From Clostridia bacterium (GTDB lineage: Bacteria; Bacillota; Clostridia; Saccharofermentanales; UBA5734), in NCBI GenBank assembly GCA_009929975.1, contig RZZF01000146.1, forward strand, positions 1 to 5,250: a DNA stretch of 5,250 nt. Direction: 5' to 3'. Position numbers and translations under genes: made by a program. Positions 1 to 5,250 of this stretch are shown here, in pieces. The notes under the pieces were generated by a model that saw only the letters and a list, made by a program, of their open reading frames with translations, ran no database searches and had not been told where the DNA came from. Numbering within the stretch: the first letter of the stretch is position 1; each line of letters starts with the position of its first letter.

Positions 1-753
1 GTGTACAAGTATACCCGGACCAACACCGGTGAATCCTCGCTCGCCCGCCTGGTAATCCGCAATGACGCGACACAGCATCTGTACCTGTATCTGGATGTCA
101 CAGCGAATCAGCCGGAACGCGGTTATGTTTTGATTAATGATGTCCGGGTCGACTTCAATGCCCGCCGCTCGACGCTGGTCGACCTGGGGATGGTTCAGGC
201 CGATGACGAAATTGTCTTCCATCTCAGCTTCGCGGACGACGCCCCGGCCAGCGGCCGGTTTGAGGTCTATGCCGCCAGTCTGAACCAGCCGGTTTTTGAG
301 CAGGCGATTGAGACCCTGCGCAGCCGTTCACTGCAGCTTGAAGACTGGTCGGATACCCGGATCAGGGGATCGGTCACGGCTGATGAAGAGGGAATGCTGC
401 TGCTGACAATTCCTTATGACCAGGGATGGACACTGAAGGTGAATGGCGAGGCCCATGATTATGAAGCGCTCGATCACGGTCTGATCATGGTTGAGCTGCC
501 GGCCGGCCGCCATCAGATCGAGTTGACGTACCGGCCGCCGTGGCTGATCCGGAGTCTTTTGATCAGCCTTGTTTCGCTGCTGGTCACGGTCGGGCTGCTG
601 CTGTATACACGAAAACGCCGCGACCGGCCACTGGCCCGGCCGGCACCGGTGGTCACGCTGCCGCTGGAGCCGGAAGCGGATTCGCAGGCGATAATCAGTG
701 ATCTGCGGGAGGATCAGCCGGAGGATCATCCGAATCAGCAGAATACGGATTAA
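1..753 (+). CDS. yfhO: YfhO-family membrane protein, C-terminal part (5' end outside window)
   Basis: This is the last 250 residues of a YfhO-like polytopic membrane protein; the frame is open at base 1, so the first GTG need not be the start. Residues 1-175 form a soluble, beta-rich extracytoplasmic domain that ends in the family's typical block: PYDQGWTLKVNGE (138-150), then a GLIMVELPAGRHQIELTY stretch (160-177). One hydrophobic helix follows at about 181-202, closed by the positive cluster RKRR, and a 48-residue proline- and acid-rich tail. Full-length family members carry a dozen or so membrane helices upstream, in a GT-C-like fold. In Bacillus and Listeria, YfhO-type proteins act with a CsbB-type lipid-linked sugar transferase to glycosylate lipoteichoic acid on the outer face of the membrane. 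That role here is inferred from the family alone, since no partner gene is visible. The family assignment is fairly firm, the substrate unknown. No terminator is seen after the TAA at 751. Confidence 0.82.
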   Translation: MYKYTRTNTGESSLARLVIRNDATQHLYLYLDVTANQPERGYVLINDVRVDFNARRSTLVDLGMVQADDEIVFHLSFADDAPASGRFEVYAASLNQPVFEQAIETLRSRSLQLEDWSDTRIRGSVTADEEGMLLLTIPYDQGWTLKVNGEAHDYEALDHGLIMVELPAGRHQIELTYRPPWLIRSLLISLVSLLVTVGLLLYTRKRRDRPLARPAPVVTLPLEPEADSQAIISDLREDQPEDHPNQQNTD

Positions 754-777
754 CAATGATAATGGTTATGATATAAT
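750..777 (+). promoter_or_regulatory. Probable sigma-A-type promoter of dfx
   Basis: A -35-like TTAACA (750-755, five of six matches to TTGACA) is followed after 16 bases by a perfect TATAAT (772-777). TG stands one base before the -10 (769-770), giving an extended -10. Transcription would start near 784, leaving a leader of about 60 bases before the dfx ATG. The -35 overlaps the yfhO stop codon, so dfx is probably expressed on its own, with possible read-through from yfhO. Confidence 0.7.
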
Positions 778-785
778 GAAATTAT
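773..785. promoter_or_regulatory. AT-rich inverted repeat over the dfx -10 and start region (possible operator)
   Basis: ATAAT (773-777), a GAA spacer and ATTAT (781-785) form a perfect 5-3-5 inverted repeat covering the -10 box and the predicted start site. A second, weaker repeat ATAA-TGG-TTAT lies just upstream at 759-769. Superoxide reductase genes in clostridia are known PerR targets, and Fur/PerR boxes are AT-rich palindromes built on ATAAT/ATTAT halves. Here the halves are three bases apart instead of the single base of the classic PerR box, so regulator identity is only a guess. Part of the symmetry comes from the TATAAT box itself. Confidence 0.3.
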
Positions 786-833
786 CCTGATTCAACCGGG
801 CCGGATCTGTCTGATGACCGGCACAATCGCGCT

Positions 834-840
834 AAGGAGG
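834..840 (+). promoter_or_regulatory. Ribosome binding site of dfx
   Basis: AAGGAGG, a near-perfect Shine-Dalgarno sequence, ends five bases before the ATG at 846. It fixes the dfx start and points to strong translation initiation. Confidence 0.85.
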
Positions 841-845
841 CTTTT

Positions 846-1229
846 ATGGACATTAAGAGAGAGTTTTATCGCTGTGATATCTGCGGCAATATCGTTGGGA
901 TGATTGAGGACGGCGGCGGCGAGCTCGTCTGCTGTGGCGAACCAATGCGGCTGCTCAATGCCAACACAACGGATGCGGCGACTGAGAAACATGTCCCTGT
1001 CTGTACTCGTGATGGCAATCAACTGAAGGTTGTCGTAGGAAGCGTTGCGCATCCGATGACCGCAGAACACTATATCCAGTGGATTGCCATTGCGCAGAAC
1101 GGCCGCACCCAGCGTGTCGCGCTGACACCTGACCAGGCGCCGGAAGCGACATTCTGTGTGGAAGATGGCCCGATTGTCGTCTATGAGTACTGCAATCTGC
1201 ATGGTCTGTGGAAAGCTGAAGTCGAATAA
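846..1229 (+). CDS. dfx: Desulfoferrodoxin (two-iron superoxide reductase)
   Basis: Complete 127-residue cytoplasmic protein that reduces superoxide to hydrogen peroxide without releasing oxygen, taking electrons from rubredoxin or a similar donor. It is the main superoxide defence of many anaerobes. The N-terminal desulforedoxin-like domain has all four ligands of iron center I: Cys10 and Cys13 (CDICGN), Cys29 and Cys30 (VCCGEP). The catalytic domain has the full set for center II: His49 (in EKHVPV), His69 (AHPM), His75 (EHYIQW), Cys116 and His119 (YCNLHGLW). Glu47 and Lys48, which occupy and attract substrate at the sixth iron position in studied enzymes, are present. Length and residue numbering agree with the classic Desulfoarculus-type enzyme, so nothing is missing. 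It has its own promoter and a strong ribosome site and is followed by a terminator, so it appears monocistronic. No rubredoxin or rubrerythrin gene lies nearby. No signal peptide is seen. Confidence 0.97.
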   Translation: MDIKREFYRCDICGNIVGMIEDGGGELVCCGEPMRLLNANTTDAATEKHVPVCTRDGNQLKVVVGSVAHPMTAEHYIQWIAIAQNGRTQRVALTPDQAPEATFCVEDGPIVVYEYCNLHGLWKAEVE

Positions 1230-1256
1230 ATCCGATTCATCAGAACCGATTAAAAT

Positions 1257-1293
1257 GCCATCGCGGGTCAAGGCCCGTGATGGCGCTTTTTTT
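1257..1293. terminator. Rho-independent terminator, probably bidirectional
   Basis: An 11-pair stem, GCCATCGCGGG (1257-1267) against CCCGTGATGGC (1274-1284) with one G-U pair and a six-base loop, is followed by GC and seven T (1287-1293). It ends dfx transcripts 27 bases after the stop. On the minus strand the same stem is followed by ATTTTAAT (four T), and the stop of the regulator gene lies only 26 bases away, so it likely also ends the pump-regulator operon, though with a weaker U-tract. Confidence 0.88.
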
Positions 1294-1319
1294 GGTGTGT
1301 TGACAGCGGCAGGTAATGC

Positions 1320-1970
1320 TCAGGTGCCGAGCGAGCGAATCAGCATGGTCCAGGCATCATCCAGCAGGCGGGACACATCGACCGCTGGCGGATTGATCCC
1401 GGCCGACCGTCCGGCCATTGGTCCGTCCAAGTGTCCCCGGGCTTGTACATACGCACAGATCACACCAGACAGGACAAACCTGCAGTATCGCGGGCTGTTC
1501 TGGTCACTGATCAGCTTCTGACGGATCCCGATCTGCATGAAACGGTGGATCTGCCGGTCGACCATCTGATCGAGCTGCTGCAGGGTTTCTGTTTCGCGGA
1601 CGGAGCAGTTGACCGGCTCTGCCGGATCGAGCGATGTCAGCAGTGACCAGATGACTGGCAGCTGGCTGGTCGCCGTTTCGGTCGCTTCGGCCAGTATCTG
1701 GTCAAAAATGTGACGCAGCCGGCTGTCCGGACGGATCAGCGCGTCCAGCCGTTCCAGCTGGATGCGGAGAAAATGATGGATCGCGCGGCTGATCAAATCC
1801 CCTTTGCTGGTGAAATACTCATACAGTGTTCCTTTGCCGAGCTCAGCCGCTTCAGCGATTTCAGCCATCCTGAGATCAGTCGGCCGGCGTCCGTCGCGGA
1901 CGAGGCGGGCGACCGCGTTGAATATCTGCTGTTCACGGGCGTTTGATAAATGCTCCATCTGATTATTCAT
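1320..1970 (-). CDS. TetR/AcrR-family transcriptional regulator
   Basis: A 216-residue cytoplasmic DNA-binding protein of typical TetR size. The N-terminal three-helix DNA-binding domain covers about residues 10-60; the helix-turn-helix runs from LRMAEIAEAAELG (33-45) into the recognition helix GKGTLYEYF (45-53), followed by the family's SKGDLI motif (55-60). The remaining ~150 residues are alpha-helical and divergent, as expected for the ligand-binding and dimer domain, so the effector cannot be told. The ATG at 1970 is chosen over an in-frame TTG at 1976 because a perfect GGAGGTGA lies six bases before it. The gene overlaps the pump stop by 8 bases, so the two are probably co-transcribed and translationally coupled. 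Family precedent suggests a repressor of its own pump operon, released by a pump substrate; this is inferred. An activator or a global role cannot be excluded. Confidence 0.93.
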   Translation of the reverse strand: MNNQMEHLSNAREQQIFNAVARLVRDGRRPTDLRMAEIAEAAELGKGTLYEYFTSKGDLISRAIHHFLRIQLERLDALIRPDSRLRHIFDQILAEATETATSQLPVIWSLLTSLDPAEPVNCSVRETETLQQLDQMVDRQIHRFMQIGIRQKLISDQNSPRYCRFVLSGVICAYVQARGHLDGPMAGRSAGINPPAVDVSRLLDDAWTMLIRSLGT

Positions 1971-4900
1971 GGTCAATCACCTCCGGGTGGGCTGGTCCGG
2001 TCATGGCAGCCGGCTGCAGGTCATCCAGATCCGGCCGGCGCAGTTCACGCCGATGCAGGGCGCTGTAGAGAACCGGCATGACATAGAGGGTCAGAACGGT
2101 CGCGTAGACCAGTCCGCCGATGGTGACGACGGCCATCGGCTGGGTCAGTTCGGCACCGTCTCCGACACCGATCGCCAGTGTGCTCATCGCCAGGATCGTC
2201 GTCATGGCGGTCATCAGGATCGGCCGGATGCGCATGGTGCCGGCGGTGGTGATGGCTTCCCGGCGTTCCATACCATCTTCACGCAGTTGATTGATCGTGC
2301 TGATGAAGACAATGCCGTTGTTGACGACGATGCCGGAAAGGACGAGGAAGCCCAGCATGGCGATGATGGAAAGATCGAAGCCGAGCAGCCAGAGCAGCAG
2401 GAGGCCGCCGGTGAAGGCGAGAGGAATGGTAAACAGGATAATCAGCGGCGAAAGAAGACTCTGGAACTGGGCGACCATGATCAGGTAGATGAAGAGAATC
2501 GCCAGCAGCAGGACCATGATCAGGTCATTCATCGATTCCATGATGGTTTCATTCTCGCCGGAGAGTTCAACCGTGAATCCGGCCGGCAGTTCGACTGTCG
2601 CCAGCATCTGTTCGATATCACGGCTGACATAGCGGATATTGTAGCCCTGGGCGATCTGGGCTGAAACCGTCGTCGTCCGGACCTGGCCGACACGGCTGAT
2701 CGACTGTGGACTGGCGGCTTCCCTGACCTCAGCGATATCATCGAGCGTCACGGTGAACGTTTCGCCGTCCCGGCCGGTGGCAGTCAGCTCGAGGTCGAGC
2801 AGGGTATCCATGGTGATGCTCTCATAGTCCGGATTGATAATCAGAACCGGCAGTTCCTCAGCCGACTGGCGCAGCGTTGTGACGGCGGTCGTCTGGTTGA
2901 GGACGGCCGCGACCTGTTGAAAGACCTGCGCGGTTGTCAGCTGATGACGCATCGCGGCATCACGATCCACTGTGACGCGAAGCTCACGTCCGGTGAACTC
3001 ACCGTTCCATTCGACGAGCGTGGTCCCTTCAATCGAGCGCAGACGTCCTGTCAGATCACGGGCGGTCGCCGCCAGCTGATCGAGGTCATTGCCTTTGATC
3101 AGCAGCTGAATGCCGCTGCCGCCCAGCGCGGACATGTCCATCGTCGATGCCGTGACGGAAAGATCCGCCCCCAGATCGTCGGTTTTGTCATAAATCAGGG
3201 TTTCAACCTCGCGGTTGGTCAGATCGCGCTCATCCTTGAGAAGAATATAGTAGGACATCTCGCTGTTTTCGCCGCCGCCACCGCCGAATCCACCGCCGCC
3301 GAACATGGCACCGCCCGACAGCGCGCCGACATAATCGACGGCGTCAATACTGAGAATCCGCTCGGTGACTTCGTCGATGAACGCGGTTTTCTCCTCATTA
3401 TCCAGTCCTTCCGGTACCGTGACATTCATGCTCATCTGCTGTGAATCCATTTCCGGTATGAAGGCGAATCCCATTACAGTCACGCCGTAGATACTGACCG
3501 CGAGCAGGACGACCGCAATGATGATCACGATGTAGCGATGCCTGAGACTGAAGTTCAGGGACTGCGCATAGCGCTCAACCAGGCGGTTGAACACACGATG
3601 ATCTTTTTCGCCGACTGATTTGAGTACTGTCGCTGACATCGCGGGCACAACCGTCAAAGCCACCAGCAGGCTGGCGATCAGGCTGAACGCGATGGTCAGG
3701 CCCATATCCGTGAAAAGATCACGCGACATGCCCTGGGTAAAGACGATCGGCAGGAAGACACAGATGGTGGTCAGGGTGGAGGCGACGATCGCTCCGGTGA
3801 CCTGGCGGCCGCCGATGACGGCGGCGCGGGTGGCGGAAATCTGCTGGTGGCGCAGCCGGTAGATGTTTTCAATGACCACAATACTGTTATCCACCAGCAT
3901 ACCGACCCCCAGGGCCAGTCCGGACAGTGAGATGATATTCAGGGTGACACCACTGAAATACATCAGGGTAACGGCGAACATCAGGCTGACCGGGATACTC
4001 AGCGCGATAACGGCAGTCGGCCGCGGATCTTTGAGGAAGAGAAGGAGAATCAGGATCGCCAGGAGGCCGCCCCAAAGCAGATTGCTGATGACATTACCGG
4101 TGATCAGACCGATATAGTCACCCTGATCCATCAAGGCACGGACCTGAAGTCCCGGATATTCACTCTCCAGGCGGCTGATCTGCTGGTGGATCTCGTCGGT
4201 CAGATCGGCGGTTGAGGCATTGCTCTGCTTCTGAAAGGTCAGGATCAGGCCGGGCTGGCCGTTGATGCGGGTGAAGGATTCGCCGCTGTTGTCGATCATG
4301 TCAAGGTCGGCGATGTCGCTCAGACGGATATCACCGATCGGCTCCATGCTGAAGAGCAGCGTATCGGCAAGATCAGCCTGATCCTGAAAAGGATCGCCGA
4401 CTTTGACAACCACACTGTCCAGGCCGTCGCGGATATAGCCGGCCGGCATGCTGAAATTCTGCGCCGCGATGATCTGGCCAAGCAGGGCAGGCGTGATCAG
4501 CGACGAGATGTCTGCTTGATCCAATGCCTCTTCCCGGGCCTTCTCCAGTTCAGCCAGTCCTTTTTCCAGTTCCTGACTGCCTTGTTCCAGTTGTGTTTTC
4601 GCGGCCGCCATTTCTATCGCCAGCGTGATCTTGCCGGATTCAATCGTCTGCAGTCCGCTTTTCGCTTCTTTGAGTCCCTTTTCCAGTTCGGGCTTCATCG
4701 CCTCGAGCGTCATCAGACGAACTTCGATATTCTGTGTTTCCGCTGTCAGCGCGGTCTGTCTGGCCAGCAGCTGCAGCACCTGGTCGATCATGGCCTGGTC
4801 AAAGCTGCCGGTGACAGTGTCCGGCAGCGCGTTGAGCCAGTCGAGGATGCCTTGCGGCCCGAGTTCAGCGGCCTGGCGGGCCAGTGACTGCATCAGTTCT

Positions 4901-5250
4901 TCCGGCGGCTCATCCGGAACCAGATCGCCTAACTGCTGCTGAATTCCTTCGACAATCTTGTCGACCGCGCCGTCAATCGCCTGCTTTTCCATCGTAAATG
5001 CCGCTTTTTCGGCCTGGAGTGAGGCTTCCTGAGCCAGAAGAGCTTCAATGCGGCTGATGCCGGTGCTGACTTCAAGTCCCGCGCCGGCCAGCTGGTCGAT
5101 CTGTTCAGGCAGTGTGTTCTCCAACTCGTCGCGGCCGCTTTGCAGCTCGCTCTGCGCCTTTTCCAGTTCGGCACGGGTGTTGTCGAGCTCTTTTTCCACA
5201 TGCGCGCGGATATCATCATTAAGGGCGTCAATTCTGGCCTGGTTCAGGGT
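1963..5250 (-). CDS. RND-superfamily efflux permease with coiled-coil insertion (N-terminus outside window)
   Basis: The 3' part (1095 residues, numbered from base 5250) of a large inner-membrane transporter of the HAE1/AcrB type, a proton-driven exporter of drugs, lipids or peptides. The frame runs open to the edge; the GTG at 5199 has no ribosome site and is internal. Residues 1-107 and about 160-243 are charged, coiled-coil-like helices joined by a non-heptad helical linker. From 257 the RND core begins (AAQNFSMPAG, 262-271), with TM2 at about 383-407 and TM3-TM6 to about 543, including the TM4 motif GMLVDNSIVVIEN (Asp454, Asn455). TM7 is near 573-594. The second extracytoplasmic loop (~595-905) holds a glycine-rich stretch (651-660). 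TM8-TM12 span about 907-1065 with VVNNGIV (Asn977, Asn978) in TM10 and RPILMT in TM11; a short cytoplasmic tail follows. TM1 and the first porter subdomain are missing only because the window ends. No adaptor or outer-membrane channel gene is visible. Substrate unknown; nearest named relative may be Bacillus SwrC. Confidence 0.93.
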   Translation of the reverse strand, partial: TLNQARIDALNDDIRAHVEKELDNTRAELEKAQSELQSGRDELENTLPEQIDQLAGAGLEVSTGISRIEALLAQEASLQAEKAAFTMEKQAIDGAVDKIVEGIQQQLGDLVPDEPPEELMQSLARQAAELGPQGILDWLNALPDTVTGSFDQAMIDQVLQLLARQTALTAETQNIEVRLMTLEAMKPELEKGLKEAKSGLQTIESGKITLAIEMAAAKTQLEQGSQELEKGLAELEKAREEALDQADISSLITPALLGQIIAAQNFSMPAGYIRDGLDSVVVKVGDPFQDQADLADTLLFSMEPIGDIRLSDIADLDMIDNSGESFTRINGQPGLILTFQKQSNASTADLTDEIHQQISRLESEYPGLQVRALMDQGDYIGLITGNVISNLLWGGLLAILILLLFLKDPRPTAVIALSIPVSLMFAVTLMYFSGVTLNIISLSGLALGVGMLVDNSIVVIENIYRLRHQQISATRAAVIGGRQVTGAIVASTLTTICVFLPIVFTQGMSRDLFTDMGLTIAFSLIASLLVALTVVPAMSATVLKSVGEKDHRVFNRLVERYAQSLNFSLRHRYIVIIIAVVLLAVSIYGVTVMGFAFIPEMDSQQMSMNVTVPEGLDNEEKTAFIDEVTERILSIDAVDYVGALSGGAMFGGGGFGGGGGENSEMSYYILLKDERDLTNREVETLIYDKTDDLGADLSVTASTMDMSALGGSGIQLLIKGNDLDQLAATARDLTGRLRSIEGTTLVEWNGEFTGRELRVTVDRDAAMRHQLTTAQVFQQVAAVLNQTTAVTTLRQSAEELPVLIINPDYESITMDTLLDLELTATGRDGETFTVTLDDIAEVREAASPQSISRVGQVRTTTVSAQIAQGYNIRYVSRDIEQMLATVELPAGFTVELSGENETIMESMNDLIMVLLLAILFIYLIMVAQFQSLLSPLIILFTIPLAFTGGLLLLWLLGFDLSIIAMLGFLVLSGIVVNNGIVFISTINQLREDGMERREAITTAGTMRIRPILMTAMTTILAMSTLAIGVGDGAELTQPMAVVTIGGLVYATVLTLYVMPVLYSALHRRELRRPDLDDLQPAAMTGPAHPEVIDHE
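1977..1984 (-). promoter_or_regulatory. Ribosome binding site of the tetR-like gene, inside the pump gene
   Basis: GGAGGTGA on the minus strand is a full match to the 16S rRNA tail and sits six bases before the ATG at 1970, inside the last codons of the pump gene. It decides the regulator's start and suggests that ribosomes ending the pump reinitiate on the regulator. Confidence 0.85.
3271..3300 (-). repeat. Glycine-codon run in the pump gene (switch-loop position)
   Basis: GGC/GGT/GGA codons give GGGGFGGGGG at visible residues 651-660, preceded by GGAMF. The plus strand shows a GCC/ACC triplet run. Aligned by eye on the flanking VDYVGAL and SYYILLKDE, it falls where AcrB has its switch (glycine) loop. 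Triplet repeats of this sort can change length by slippage. Confidence 0.6.
4522..5250 (-). other. Region encoding the pump's coiled-coil insertion
   Basis: About 243 residues rich in Glu, Lys, Gln, Ala and Leu, with recurrent LEK/LEQ units (such as LEQGSQELEKGLAELEKA, residues 221-238) that give a repeated TTCCAGTT word on the plus strand. Two coiled-coil arms (1-107, ~160-243) flank a helical linker containing DEPPEEL and ILDWLNALPDTV, which fits a hairpin. It ends just before the point where the AcrB docking subdomain would begin, so it belongs to the loop between TM1 and TM2. AcrB has no counterpart. Confidence 0.75.

Noticed and set aside
328..756. 142-codon minus-strand open frame opposite the yfhO end
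   Set aside because: The Arg/Gln-rich composition is typical of a shadow frame, and the plus strand shows clear YfhO family motifs.
800..822. GCCGG/CCGGC inverted repeat in the dfx leader as a riboswitch or attenuator
   Set aside because: Only five base pairs with a 13-base loop, no T-run, no alternative structure seen, and CCGG words are frequent throughout this GC-rich sequence.
792..1271. 159-codon minus-strand open frame opposite dfx
   Set aside because: The plus-strand frame encodes a complete superoxide reductase with all metal ligands, its own promoter and a strong ribosome site; the antisense frame has none of these and runs into the terminator.
1974..1976. TTG start for the TetR-like regulator
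   Set aside because: It lies directly against the GGAGGTGA site with no spacer, whereas the ATG at 1970 has ideal six-base spacing.
1969..2664. 231-codon plus-strand open frame opposite the 3' part of the pump gene
   Set aside because: It is antisense to strongly conserved RND sequence, is low-complexity and charged (many Asp, Gly, Gln, His), and has no convincing ribosome site. Such frames are common opposite GC-rich genes.
5197..5199. GTG as the start of the RND pump gene
   Set aside because: There is no Shine-Dalgarno sequence before it, the frame stays open through base 5250 with more coiled-coil-like sequence, and TM1 and the first porter subdomain would be missing. The real start lies outside the window.
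4537..5250. Recurring TTCCAGTT words on the plus strand as a DNA-level repeat array
   Set aside because: They are irregularly spaced and explained by repeated Leu-Glu-Lys/Gln codons of the coiled coil on the coding strand.
846..5250. A functional link between superoxide reductase and the efflux pump as a joint defence system
   Set aside because: The genes lie on opposite strands, converge on a terminator and have separate transcription; adjacency alone does not support a shared system.

Overview
The window reads as a piece of chromosome from an anaerobic or oxygen-sensitive bacterium, most likely a fairly GC-rich member of the Bacillota (Clostridia-like). The clues are a YfhO-type membrane protein, a two-iron superoxide reductase typical of anaerobes, strong Shine-Dalgarno sites (AAGGAGG, GGAGGTGA), and an RND pump that resembles, from memory, proteins of Clostridia and Lachnospiraceae more than AcrB of Gram-negative bacteria. 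The genus cannot be told from the sequence. No RNA gene, insertion sequence, CRISPR array or long non-coding stretch is visible.

Left part, plus strand. Bases 1-753 are the 3' end of a yfhO-like gene: an extracytoplasmic beta-rich domain, the last membrane helix and an acidic tail. A 92-base gap carries a good sigma-A-type promoter (TTAACA, 16-base spacer, extended TGATATAAT) overlapped by a small AT-rich inverted repeat. Then comes a complete desulfoferrodoxin / superoxide reductase gene (dfx, 846-1229), followed by a hairpin with a T-run that probably ends transcription from both sides.

Right part, minus strand. Almost two thirds of the window (1963-5250) is one large RND-superfamily efflux permease whose 5' end lies beyond the right edge: 1095 residues are visible and the frame is still open at base 5250. 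Its first ~240 visible residues are a long helical, largely coiled-coil segment inserted into the first extracytoplasmic loop; the rest is a normal RND core. A TetR-family regulator (1320-1970) follows in the same direction; its ATG overlaps the pump's stop by 8 bases and its perfect ribosome site lies inside the pump's last codons. Pump and regulator are thus very probably co-transcribed and translationally coupled, the usual logic being a repressor that senses a pump substrate and controls its own operon. The operon promoter, and any adaptor-protein gene, would lie outside the window.

The two halves converge on the shared terminator, and nothing in the sequence ties the superoxide reductase to the pump functionally. 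The most unusual feature is the pump: a long coiled-coil insertion, a glycine-rich expansion at the position of the AcrB switch loop, and an Asp/Asn/Asn set where AcrB has its Asp/Asp/Lys proton relay.
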